From Frankineae bacterium MT45 (lineage in GTDB: Bacteria; Actinomycetota; Actinomycetes; Mycobacteriales; Jatrophihabitantaceae), in assembly GCA_900100325.1 (NCBI GenBank), contig LT629697.1:2911423-2975422 (forward strand): 64,000 nucleotides of DNA, in the 5' to 3' direction. The notes below the pieces were generated by a model that saw nothing but the letters and a program-made list of their open reading frames with translations, did not search any database and had not been told where the DNA came from. Both the position numbers and the translations under genes were made by a program. Below are positions 19,158-26,749 of the stretch, piece after piece (positions within the stretch are counted from its first letter, which is position 1; every line of letters starts with the position of its first letter).

Positions 19158-20075
19158 TCACCGTAGGGCGACGCGGGTCAGATCGTCGCCGAACGGGGAT
19201 GCCTGCAGTACCGACCGCCCCGGGTGCAGACCGGGGTCGGCCCGGTACTGATCGAACAATGCCTGCTCGGCTTCGAGGTCGCCGCTGTCGGCCGCGAGCA
19301 GCAGAGTCGCGATGCCGTCGGCCCACGTCGCGTCCTCGGCGCCGACCGGATCCACCGGAGCCTGGATCCGGCCCCACCCGTCCCAGAGCAGCAGCTCGTC
19401 ACCGAATCGGTGCGCAACCTCGTTAATGATCTCGTTGAAGAGGAATCGCTCGCCACGCACGACGGGTACGGACGGGTCGACGCCGTAGGTCTCAGCGTCG
19501 ATCTCGCCGCTGCGGTGCAGCGTCCAGGCGCGCGCGGCGGTAGCGAAGCCAGGCCCGTGGGCCGTATCCCATTGCATCTCCATCGGGGTCGACAGTCCCG
19601 CCATCGGGGCATCGATCTCGGGATCGAAGCGCCGCCAACGACCCTCGAGCCACGCCTCGACGATCACGTGATCGTGGTGCCACCCCTCGATGAAGTAGCC
19701 GGCGAATCCGACGCGCGATCGCGCCGGAATGCCGTGCTCGCGCAGGGCAGCCACGCAGAAGAGAGTGTGGTCGCGGCAGCAGCCCTGCACGCGCGATGTT
19801 GCTTCTCGGGGCGCGGCGAGAGGCTGCGGGTGACGGCTCTGGTCCACGGCGAGGATGCGGTCAACCCAACGAGAATTGACGTCATCGCGGGTTGCCGACG
19901 GCAGCAGGTGTCCGGAGGCCCGATAGTGGACGATGACGTTGCGGGCCACCGCTGACAAGCCTTCGGGATCCGCGGGCAATTCGGCCAGAAGTGCCGCGTA
20001 CTGACCCGGATCGGAGTATGCCGTGTGCACCGAATGATCGACTACGGCAGCGACCCGCTCCGTCGAACTGGACAT
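19158..20075 (-). CDS. Transglutaminase-like domain protein
   Basis: A 305-aa cytosolic protein with a transglutaminase-like core: Cys in QGCCRDHTL (about 108-116), His in HHDHVIVEAW (about 143-151) and Asp in RRFDPEID. The remaining sequence is not recognised. It is a third transglutaminase-fold protein in this window but lies apart from the amidoligase operon and converges on the IclR gene. Members of this group are often annotated only by domain; a peptidase or deamidase role is possible but unproven. TAGGGT stands 7 nt before the ATG, suggesting a leaderless transcript and supporting the start. Confidence 0.75.
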   Translation of the reverse strand: MSSSTERVAAVVDHSVHTAYSDPGQYAALLAELPADPEGLSAVARNVIVHYRASGHLLPSATRDDVNSRWVDRILAVDQSRHPQPLAAPREATSRVQGCCRDHTLFCVAALREHGIPARSRVGFAGYFIEGWHHDHVIVEAWLEGRWRRFDPEIDAPMAGLSTPMEMQWDTAHGPGFATAARAWTLHRSGEIDAETYGVDPSVPVVRGERFLFNEIINEVAHRFGDELLLWDGWGRIQAPVDPVGAEDATWADGIATLLLAADSGDLEAEQALFDQYRADPGLHPGRSVLQASPFGDDLTRVALR

Positions 20076-20082
20076 ATCACCG

Positions 20083-20088
20083 ACCCTA
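20083..20088 (-). promoter_or_regulatory. Leaderless -10 box of the transglutaminase-like gene
   Basis: TAGGGT on the minus strand ends 7 nt before the ATG at 20075, with no ribosome-binding site in the gap. Confidence 0.45.
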
Positions 20089-20178
20089 CGTGAAGGGCGT
20101 CGATGTAGCAGCGATCGTCCGATCGGCTCGGCTATCGCTTCTCAGCGAATTCGTTGGCGACGATTTCTACAGTCAGGC

Positions 20179-20934
20179 GTGCCGTTCACGCTCAGCCATC
20201 CGCTCGCCGCGATCGGTCTCAGAGCTACGGGACTGCCGTTGGCCGCGATGGTCGCCGGATCGATGGCCCCTGACCTTCCGTTGTTCCTCCCGGGCTCGAC
20301 GTACTACCCGTTCACCCACGCATTCGCAGGCGTTGTTACGGCTGATCTGTTCGCCAGCGTCGTGATGGTCATCCTGTGGGTCACCCTGCTGCGGGACGCG
20401 CTGGTGGACACCGCGCCGGCCTTCGTCCGGCAGAGGCTACCGGCCACCGCGCCGTACTCGCGGCGGGATTGGCTTCTCGTCCCAGTGGCAGCGATCGTCG
20501 GATCGCTGAGCCACGTCGTCTGGGATGACTTCACCCACCAAGGCCGGTGGGGTGTGCAGCACGTCGGGTGGCTGCAGGAGGCGCACCTCGGAATGCCCGG
20601 CTACGCGTGGGCACAAGATGTCTCATCGGTAGTGGGGCTTGGGCTGAGCGTCGCCTTCGTGGTTGTCGACATCCTCCGGCGGCCCCGCCAACCGCGGACC
20701 GCGCAGGTTCGCAACGCCACCCGACCGGCCCTGATGGCCCTGCTGCTCATCTCGATACTCGCGGCGGCTGCTGGGGCGTTCCTCCGCCTCCCGCGCGGAC
20801 TCCTCGCCGCGGCGATCAACGCCACCATCTTGGGCACGAATGCGCTGGCCGGAGCACTGATCGTCGTAGCGGTCTCTTGGCGCGTCCTCCGCCGAAGGAG
20901 CCCGGACACGATGGCGCGTCAACCAACGTTGTGA
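20179..20934 (+). CDS. DUF4184 family membrane protein
   Basis: A 251-aa integral membrane protein matching DUF4184: it opens MPFTLSHPLAAI, continues AGSMAPDLPLF and contains WDDFTHQGRWG. The conserved His and Asp residues resemble membrane metal-dependent hydrolases of the YdjM/LexA-induced type, but no activity is established. About six hydrophobic segments can be seen. The GTG start is preceded by TACAGT at 5 nt, so it may be leaderless. A small lipoprotein gene follows on the same strand. Confidence 0.8.
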   Translation: MPFTLSHPLAAIGLRATGLPLAAMVAGSMAPDLPLFLPGSTYYPFTHAFAGVVTADLFASVVMVILWVTLLRDALVDTAPAFVRQRLPATAPYSRRDWLLVPVAAIVGSLSHVVWDDFTHQGRWGVQHVGWLQEAHLGMPGYAWAQDVSSVVGLGLSVAFVVVDILRRPRQPRTAQVRNATRPALMALLLISILAAAAGAFLRLPRGLLAAAINATILGTNALAGALIVVAVSWRVLRRRSPDTMARQPTL

Positions 20935-20979
20935 CACAGTCTTGCTTTGCCAGAGACGGTAACTTCCGGGAGGACTCAC

Positions 20980-21480
20980 ATGAGGCGATCGTTGTGGGCG
21001 GGAATCTTCGTGTTCGCTCTTGCCGCCAGCGGTTGCGGTTCCGACCGATCAGCAGCCAACGCGACCTCGGCCTCAGGTTCGACGGCCTCGCCCGCCGTCT
21101 CACTTGACCCGCGTGCCGATGCTGGTCACACCCTGTCCCTATTGATGTCGAACTACGACACCCTGACGAATTCGGTGAGTGTTACAGGGAGTTCTCCGTT
21201 TTCAACATTCCACGCTGCCGCAGTCGCCCGCGCACACGCATGCACGGATCTGCTCCAAGGTCTTAGGGCAGCGGTCTGGCCCGCTGACGTCCAATCGGAT
21301 ATCAAGGCCTATATCGCCTTGGTGTCTCCAGGGTGCGCGACCTCGGCGGCTCAGGCTGCCGCGGCTGACAGAGACGCCTACGATGCGGTGTCCGCCGGGC
21401 GGCCTGGTATCGCGGACGAGATAACGGCGATCAAGCTGAAGCTCGCGCGGGAGTTGGGACTAGTGCCACCCGGGTCATGA
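20980..21480 (+). CDS. Hypothetical lipoprotein
   Basis: A 166-aa secreted protein with an Arg-Arg N-terminus and lipobox AASGC (Cys19), a Ser/Thr/Ala linker, then a helical domain with two Cys residues (in HACTDLL and SPGCATS) that could form a disulfide. I do not recognise the family. GGGAGGA precedes the ATG at 20980, which is better than an upstream ATG at 20947 that would bury the signal peptide. A small hairpin after the stop probably ends transcription. Confidence 0.7.
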   Translation: MRRSLWAGIFVFALAASGCGSDRSAANATSASGSTASPAVSLDPRADAGHTLSLLMSNYDTLTNSVSVTGSSPFSTFHAAAVARAHACTDLLQGLRAAVWPADVQSDIKAYIALVSPGCATSAAQAAAADRDAYDAVSAGRPGIADEITAIKLKLARELGLVPPGS

Positions 21481-21524
21481 GAAGTTCCGCCAAACTGTCT
21501 CGGCCGCCGTAGAACAGGTGGAAT

Positions 21525-21540
21525 CCACGCTCGCGCGTGG
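21525..21540. terminator. Hairpin between convergent lipoprotein and EVE genes
   Basis: CCACGC-TCGC-GCGTGG forms a perfect 6-bp stem with a 4-base loop, 3 nt before the end of the convergent EVE gene. It is a likely terminator shared by both, although short and without a U-tract. Confidence 0.5.
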
Positions 21541-21542
21541 TA

Positions 21543-21947
21543 TCAGGCGTCGGGGACTAGCTTCCAGACGGTGTCAGCGTCGTCAGTCGGGAGCTCGAAG
21601 AAGCCGAACCTGATGCGACTCGTCGGCAGCACGTCACGAACCTGCTCCAGCGTGATCGGCTCGATCTCCCGCAGATCAGCCCGCAGCCGGAAGCCGCCCG
21701 GAATGAGAGCGCTGGGTTCGGGCTCGGCGCCGGTCACGACCCCGACGATGGCGATCGCCTTGAAGGGATCACCGTTGGGGAAGTCGGTCTTCGGGGAGTA
21801 GACGAGGACCCGGTCGCCCGGCTTCATCCGGGCCAACGGGGCGCGTTTGCCGTGGTTGGCCATGATGAATCCCTCGGCCACTCCGCGCCGCGCGTGATCA
21901 CGAGCCGCGACGACTACCCAGGTCCGAACCGCTGACGATGCAGGCAC
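21543..21947 (-). CDS. EVE domain protein (PUA-like fold)
   Basis: A 134-aa protein close to a full EVE domain: TWVVVAARDHARRGVAEGF, NHGKRAPLARMKPGDRVLVY and FGFFELP. EVE domains belong to the PUA superfamily and bind modified bases in nucleic acids; in prokaryotes they occur alone or in modified-DNA restriction systems. No nuclease is adjacent. The GTG start has TAAGCT 7 nt upstream, consistent with a leaderless transcript. The intergenic side carries the divergent ECF41-type promoter. Confidence 0.8.
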   Translation of the reverse strand: MPASSAVRTWVVVAARDHARRGVAEGFIMANHGKRAPLARMKPGDRVLVYSPKTDFPNGDPFKAIAIVGVVTGAEPEPSALIPGGFRLRADLREIEPITLEQVRDVLPTSRIRFGFFELPTDDADTVWKLVPDA

Positions 21948-21991
21948 GAGCCGGAGCTTAGCCCGATGCGAGCCGGGCGCAACATTCTCGA

Positions 21992-22018
21992 TGTCACATT
22001 CGGGCGATCACCGGTGTC
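21992..22018 (+). promoter_or_regulatory. ECF41-type promoter
   Basis: TGTCACA (21992-21998), 16 bases, then TGTC (22015-22018). The reported ECF41 target is TGTCACA-N16-CGTC, so only one base differs. It lies 44 bp before the carboxymuconolactone-decarboxylase gene that is coupled to the ECF41 sigma gene, which indicates autoregulation. Confidence 0.7.
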
Positions 22019-22061
22019 TTCATGTCGACGCCAACCGACAAGTCACCAAGGAGTGAGCCAC

Positions 22062-22649
22062 ATGAGCACCACCCGGATTCCCAAGGCAGAGATCACCGGC
22101 ATCTACGGAGCAGTCGCGAAACGGTTCAGCAAGCGGCTGCTCGGCCGGGTACCGGAGCCACTCGGTGTCTACTGGCACAACCGCGCTGTGCTGAAGGCGA
22201 CGATGGGCATCGGCGCGAAGGCGCAGAAGTGGGACGCCTGCGACCTGAGTCTGAAGTCGTTCGCCCACATGGCCGTCGCCGCACAGATCGGCTGCAGCTG
22301 GTGCCTCGACTTCGGGTACTTCCAGGCCTTCAACGAGCACCTCGACCTGGAGAAGGCCCGGGAAGTGCCCAACTGGCACGCCTCCGAAGCATTTACCTCG
22401 CTGGAGCGCGAGGTGATGGGCTACGCCGAGGCGATGACGCAGACCCCGCCGACGGTCACCGACGAGATGGTGGCCGACCTGCTCCGGCAGCTCGGGCCGG
22501 CCGCCACCGTCGAACTGACAGCCTTCATCGCGCTGGCCAATATGAACGCCCGGGGCAACGTTGCCCTCGGCATCGAGTCGGAGGGGTACGCCGACTCCTG
22601 CGAGCTGCGGCCGCTGGCGACCCGTCCGGCACTACCCTCGGCTTCATGA
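22062..22649 (+). CDS. Carboxymuconolactone decarboxylase-family (AhpD-like) protein
   Basis: A 195-aa AhpD-like protein. The redox motif CSWC sits in IGCSWCLDFG, and MNARGNVALGIESEG is the family C-terminus. AhpD-like proteins are thiol peroxidases or peroxidase reductants. This one is the standard partner gene of ECF41 sigma factors and the most likely sigma target. AAGGAGTGA precedes the ATG at 22062; an upstream ATG at 21966 would overlap the promoter. Its stop overlaps the sigma-factor start by 4 nt (ATGA). Confidence 0.85.
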   Translation: MSTTRIPKAEITGIYGAVAKRFSKRLLGRVPEPLGVYWHNRAVLKATMGIGAKAQKWDACDLSLKSFAHMAVAAQIGCSWCLDFGYFQAFNEHLDLEKAREVPNWHASEAFTSLEREVMGYAEAMTQTPPTVTDEMVADLLRQLGPAATVELTAFIALANMNARGNVALGIESEGYADSCELRPLATRPALPSAS

Positions 22650-23524
22650 CCGACGACCCCTTCGTCGCCCACCGAAGCCTGCTCTTCACCGTCGCCTACG
22701 AGCTACTCGGCTCGGCGGCCGATGCTGAGGACACAGTCCAGGAGACCTGGCTGCGGTGGGACGGCATCGGCGAAGCCGGGCGAGCCGAAGTCGCCGATCC
22801 GCGCGCGTACCTGGTGCGCATCGTGAGCCGACAGGCACTCAACCGGATACGGACGTTGAGTCGCCGCAAGGAGGAGTACATCGGTGAGTGGCTTCCCGAA
22901 CCGCTGCTGACCACGCCTGACGTAGCCGAGGACGTCGAGTTGGCCGAGAGCGTCTCCATCGCCATGCTCACCGTGCTGGAGACGCTGACGCCGACCGAGC
23001 GCGCGGTCTTCGTGCTGCGCGAGGTCTTCGACCTCCCCTTCGACGACATCGCCGCCGCGACCGGCAAATCGGCGGCGGCGGTGCGCCAGATTGCTCATCG
23101 GGCCCGGTCGCATGTTGCTGCGCGTCGGCCGCGAATTGAGGTGGACCGCGTCGAGCAGCGTCAGGCCGTCGAACGCTTCCTGGCCGCCCTTCGCACCGGC
23201 GATCTGCAGGGATTGATGGACACCCTCGCACCCGACGCGGTTCTCATCGCCGACGGCGGGGGCGTCGTAAACGCGGCGCGGGTCCCGATAGTCGGTGCGA
23301 AGAAGATCGTCAACCTGCTCGGTGGCCTCAACCGCGTCGCCCCGGACGCCGTCGTCGAGGCCCTGATCCTGAACGGAGCTCCGGGTGCCCGCGTTCTGCT
23401 GGCGGGTGCCGTCGACACCGTCATCGGCTTCGAATTCCAGGACGAACGGATCAGCCGGATCTACGCCATCCGCAACCCCGAGAAACTCCAACGGATGAAC
23501 AGCCTGACCCCACTGAGCCGCTGA
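22646..23524 (+). CDS. sigJ: ECF41-family sigma factor (SigJ-like)
   Basis: A 292-aa extracytoplasmic-function sigma factor with sigma-2 (about 8-75), sigma-4 (about 105-160) and a SnoaL-like C-terminal extension (about 170-292). It carries the ECF41 signatures WLPEP in the linker (82-86), DGGG (203-206) and an NGAPG variant of NGGPAL (243-247). In this family the extension works as a built-in regulator of the sigma core instead of a separate anti-sigma factor. Coupling to an AhpD-like gene and a TGTCACA promoter upstream fit the family. The inducing signal is unknown. The symbol follows the mycobacterial homologue. Confidence 0.9.
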   Translation: MTDDPFVAHRSLLFTVAYELLGSAADAEDTVQETWLRWDGIGEAGRAEVADPRAYLVRIVSRQALNRIRTLSRRKEEYIGEWLPEPLLTTPDVAEDVELAESVSIAMLTVLETLTPTERAVFVLREVFDLPFDDIAAATGKSAAAVRQIAHRARSHVAARRPRIEVDRVEQRQAVERFLAALRTGDLQGLMDTLAPDAVLIADGGGVVNAARVPIVGAKKIVNLLGGLNRVAPDAVVEALILNGAPGARVLLAGAVDTVIGFEFQDERISRIYAIRNPEKLQRMNSLTPLSR

Positions 23525-23548
23525 CGATCCAGGCGGCGGATCGCAGCA

Positions 23549-23971
23549 TCACTTGACGGTGAGCGTGCCGTGCATCTCGGAGTGGTAGCTGCAGTGGAAC
23601 TTGTAGGTTCCGGCCTTGGCTGGCGCGGTGAGAGTGGCCATCGACGACGCCGGCACGTTGACGTCGAAGGCTCCGCCACTATCTGCGGTCACGGTGTGCG
23701 CTTCGTTGTCCTCGTTGTGGACCATCACCTTCTCACCAGGGGTGATGTCTCCGGTGACTGTGAACCCGAAGTTCTTGATCGTGATCATCGCGGCACTCGC
23801 GGGCATCGTCGAGGCGGTCGAAGAGGCCGACGGTGAAGCGGCGCCGGTGGTCGAAGCCGCTGAGGTAGAACTCGTCGCGGGTGCCGGGCTCGATTGCGTC
23901 GCGCTTGAGCCACATGCAGTGAGAATGCCGGCCATAGCTACAGCGGCGGCGATGTAGGACGTACGTTTCAT
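23549..23971 (-). CDS. Cupredoxin-domain lipoprotein (type 1 copper)
   Basis: A 140-aa exported protein with lipid-attachment Cys20, a Ser/Thr/Ala spacer, and a plastocyanin/amicyanin-like domain from about residue 62. The four type 1 copper ligands are all present: His92 (EAHTVTAD), Cys127, His130 and Met133 in FHCSYHSEM. It should be a small electron-transfer or copper-binding protein on the outer face of the membrane. AGAGGA precedes the ATG. It is the last of four envelope genes in the same direction (sortase substrate, sortase, Met-rich lipoprotein, cupredoxin). Confidence 0.85.
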   Translation of the reverse strand: MKRTSYIAAAVAMAGILTACGSSATQSSPAPATSSTSAASTTGAASPSASSTASTMPASAAMITIKNFGFTVTGDITPGEKVMVHNEDNEAHTVTADSGGAFDVNVPASSMATLTAPAKAGTYKFHCSYHSEMHGTLTVK

Positions 23972-24008
23972 GGTCGTTCCTCTGAGTAAGTGGGGGAAGC
24001 GCCGGCGA

Positions 24009-24644
24009 TCAGGATGAGTCGCCGGTCCAGCAGCCGAGCACGTCGGAGGCGACCTCGTAGGCGAAGTCGCTCCGCTTCTCGCCTTGCGATCCGAACTGGG
24101 CGGGCAGCTTCGTCGCGTCCACCTGGAGCGTGTCGTTGTCCTTGACCAGAGCCAGCCTGCCGTCCGGAGTCGCGAAGGCCGTCGTGGTGAGACCGGCGAC
24201 GCTGTGCGCATCGCTGAGCCGGGTGCGCAGCGTGGCGGCGAATGCCTGAGCTGCGGCCGGGGTCGTCGATTCGGTGACCGAGAGGACGAACGTTCCCATC
24301 GGCAGCCGGTAGGTGCAGGTGTACACGTGGTTGGACCAGGTCGCCGACGGTGCCGCGATGGACTTCAGGGCGAGCACCTGCGCGATGTCGTTGCGGATCT
24401 CTGTCGAGCAGACCTCGCGCGCGGCTTCAGACGGGCCGGTGGCGGCCGCCGGGAGCGGGGTCGGCACGCCCATCGTGGAGCCGTCCGGCATGACCATGCC
24501 CGGCGACATCGACATCCCGGCCGGCGCCCGGGTGCCACCCGCCGGCGCCGGAGTCGCGGCCGGATCAGCCTGGGACGACGCACAACCGGCGAGCAGGATC
24601 GCGCCACCGAGTAGCAGCGCAGCCGCGCGTAGTCGAGGTGTCAT
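24009..24644 (-). CDS. Lipoprotein with Met-rich N-terminal segment
   Basis: A 211-aa lipoprotein (lipobox LAGC, Cys21). Just after the linker is a methionine-rich stretch, GMSMSPGMVMPDGSTMG (Met44, 46, 50, 52, 58), of the kind that binds Cu(I) in periplasmic copper proteins. The rest, with three Cys residues, is not recognised. It lies between a class F sortase and a cupredoxin, which makes copper handling a reasonable inference, but the Met motif is the only direct sign. The ATG at 24644 was chosen for the signal peptide; an earlier start would overlap the sortase gene. Confidence 0.65.
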   Translation of the reverse strand: MTPRLRAAALLLGGAILLAGCASSQADPAATPAPAGGTRAPAGMSMSPGMVMPDGSTMGVPTPLPAAATGPSEAAREVCSTEIRNDIAQVLALKSIAAPSATWSNHVYTCTYRLPMGTFVLSVTESTTPAAAQAFAATLRTRLSDAHSVAGLTTTAFATPDGRLALVKDNDTLQVDATKLPAQFGSQGEKRSDFAYEVASDVLGCWTGDSS

Positions 24645-24679
24645 TTCAGAACTCCAGTTCAGGGTCGGTGGCGCCGGGG

Positions 24680-25405
24680 TCACGAGTGTGTGGACGCGGG
24701 GTGCGATGAGATCAAGGAGGCGTAGACGACGATGTTGTCTTCGTAGCTCTTGACCCGCGGATCGAAATGCCCGCCGCAGGTGATCAGCCGCAGTCCGGCG
24801 TGATCGAGATTTCCGTAGACCTCGTAGGTCGGAAAGTGTGCCTTCGGATACTCGACGACGCGTTCGATCTCGAAGACGGCAACGGTGTGATCGGCCAGAG
24901 TCACAGAGACCTGTTCGCGCTGGCGCAGGTCACCGAGTTTGAAGAAGACGCCCGGTCCGTATTTGGCCGAGTCGATGTGTCCCAGCAGGATCGAGGGGCC
25001 GACCTGCCCCGGTGTTGGCGAGTTCTCATACCAACCGGCGTGCGAATCACGTCCGAGCGGTGGTACCTGCACTGAGCCGTCGGCAGCGAGGCCCAGCTGT
25101 TGCACCGAGGTCGAGACTCCGATCGCCGGGATGTCGAGCCGAATCGGTTCTGATCGGGGAAGGACGGGCCCGGTTGTCATCACTTGCGGCGCTGGCGCTG
25201 AACCCGGAGTCGTCGTCGGGGGCAGTGTGCCCTGCGGCGCGGCACTCGGGAGAACGGCGACTGGGCTAGCCGCCGACGCCGGCGGGGTTGGTGCATGGCG
25301 CTGCGCTCGCCAGGCGACGAGGAGCGTCACGAGGGCCGCCACGAGCAGCACCCCGCCCGCTGCGCTCAAGATGCCTGCGCGTCGGGCGGGGCGGCTGCTG
25401 CTCAT
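24680..25405 (-). CDS. Class F sortase
   Basis: A 241-aa membrane-anchored transpeptidase. A single TM helix lies at about 13-32, a Pro/Ala linker runs to about 80, and the sortase barrel contains His143 (LLGHIDS), Cys210 (LITCGGHFD) and a likely catalytic Arg217. Class F enzymes of actinobacteria attach proteins to the cell wall at LPXTG-like signals. The gene starts 18 nt after a secreted protein whose C-terminus looks like such a signal, so enzyme and substrate probably form a dedicated pair. Confidence 0.85.
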   Translation of the reverse strand: MSSSRPARRAGILSAAGGVLLVAALVTLLVAWRAQRHAPTPPASAASPVAVLPSAAPQGTLPPTTTPGSAPAPQVMTTGPVLPRSEPIRLDIPAIGVSTSVQQLGLAADGSVQVPPLGRDSHAGWYENSPTPGQVGPSILLGHIDSAKYGPGVFFKLGDLRQREQVSVTLADHTVAVFEIERVVEYPKAHFPTYEVYGNLDHAGLRLITCGGHFDPRVKSYEDNIVVYASLISSHPASTHS

Positions 25406-25423
25406 GGCTGCGAATACCTTCGA

Positions 25424-26200
25424 TCAGCTCTGGCGAGCCACGCGGCGACGCAGCGCGAAGGCGGTACCGGCAGCGGCCAGCAGGCCACCGCCGATGAAGA
25501 GAAGGCCCTCGTCCTGAATGCCCGACGTGCTACCGCCACCGGTCTCCGGTGCACCACCGGGAATGGTGGTCATCTGCGACGCCGTCACCACGCCACAGAG
25601 CGCCGGCGAGGTCGCCGCCAGTGGCAGCGACGGAACCAGGTCGCTCTTCTCAGCCTGAGCGGTCGCACTCAGCGTCGCCGGGTCAAGACCGTGAACGACG
25701 ATCACCGCCGTCCCTGCCTTGAGCGAGGAGAGCGTAGCGCTGTCCAGGGTGATGGTTCGGCTGTACGTGTAGCTGCCACCGCTCGGTGCGACGGTCAGCG
25801 TCGTGCCGGCCTTCGGGCTGGTGTCGCCCGAGGTTGAGAGCGTGGTGCCGATTGCACCGTAGGACGGGGCACCCTCAGTGGTACTGATGACGCCGTCCTT
25901 GTTGGTGTCGGCCGCCGTGGTCGGGCACTCCCCCTTGGCGCCGATGTGAATGTGCTGGACGTGCGGGTACGCCGCTCCGCTGAAAGTAGCCGCCAAACCA
26001 GTGACATGCTCGGTGATCGTCGCCGAACTGCCATTGAGCGTCAGCATGAAATCTCCCGAACCGCTGGCGTGATTCAACGCTTTCAGGTTCGCCTGATAGC
26101 TCGTCGAGGTGGCAGCTGACGCCGTGCCCGGCAGGGCAAACCCGGCCGCCGCAATCCCGACCGCAGCCACTGGCACCGCCCATCGCAATGACTTCTTCAT
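25424..26200 (-). CDS. CHRD-like secreted protein with sortase-type C-terminus
   Basis: A 258-aa exported protein. A signal peptide (about 1-29) is followed by a CHRD-like beta domain: YQANLKALNHASGSGD, HVQHIHIGAKGECP and VVHGLDP. An EF-hand-like DTNKDGVIS lies at about 104-112 inside this domain. The end has APETG (217-221), a Gly/Ser spacer, a hydrophobic helix (about 230-250) and RRRVARQS, the layout of a sortase substrate with Ala in place of Leu in LPXTG. AAGGAG precedes the ATG. The adjacent class F sortase is the likely anchoring enzyme. What the CHRD domain binds is unknown. Confidence 0.75.
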   Translation of the reverse strand: MKKSLRWAVPVAAVGIAAAGFALPGTASAATSTSYQANLKALNHASGSGDFMLTLNGSSATITEHVTGLAATFSGAAYPHVQHIHIGAKGECPTTAADTNKDGVISTTEGAPSYGAIGTTLSTSGDTSPKAGTTLTVAPSGGSYTYSRTITLDSATLSSLKAGTAVIVVHGLDPATLSATAQAEKSDLVPSLPLAATSPALCGVVTASQMTTIPGGAPETGGGSTSGIQDEGLLFIGGGLLAAAGTAFALRRRVARQS

Positions 26201-26300
26201 GTGATCTCCTTGTCCGCTCGACCAGGACGATCCCGGCCATCTACCTCGTCATGTGTTCGACGTGGGGTACGCGATCGGTTTCCCTTGCGAGCGATCAGAC

Positions 26301-26717
26301 TCAAGGACGGGTACGGCGACGATTGCGCAGAGCGCCGATAAGTAGTCCGAGGGCGGCCACGGCCGCGACCGCCTCGCCGCCGGCGCTCCAGGATTTCTCG
26401 GCAAACCACAGCGGTTCGTACATGTTCGGCAGTGGCCCAAGTTGACCCACGTCGACGTACCGGTAGAGCACCAACAACAGCAGTCCGCCGCCGGCAACCG
26501 TCAACGCGAGTAAGGCTGTCCAGATGTTGGCCCGCACGATGATGGCGACCGCCGCGATCAGCGCGAGTAGAGCCTCGACGCGAAACAGCGTCTCCTGGCT
26601 CACCAGCGAGGTTCGGTTGAACTGGTACTGCGCGGCCAGGTCGAAGTGGGTATACGCATCAACCACCAGGCCGACAACGACGAAACTGGTCAGGACCCAC
26701 CGTGCAGTCGCATTCAT
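26301..26717 (-). CDS. Hypothetical four-helix membrane protein
   Basis: A 138-aa protein with four hydrophobic segments (about 7-25, 45-62, 68-86 and 112-130) and an Arg-rich cytosolic end. I do not recognise a family with certainty; a conserved NMYEPLWFAEK lies in the third loop. The ATG at 26717 was chosen because the first TM helix begins there. It is upstream of, and in the same direction as, the sortase cluster, with a 100-nt gap that may hold a promoter. Confidence 0.65.
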   Translation of the reverse strand: MNATARWVLTSFVVVGLVVDAYTHFDLAAQYQFNRTSLVSQETLFRVEALLALIAAVAIIVRANIWTALLALTVAGGGLLLLVLYRYVDVGQLGPLPNMYEPLWFAEKSWSAGGEAVAAVAALGLLIGALRNRRRTRP

Positions 26718-26749
26718 GCCCGCTATTCGGGATACGGCAACGCTTCGGT

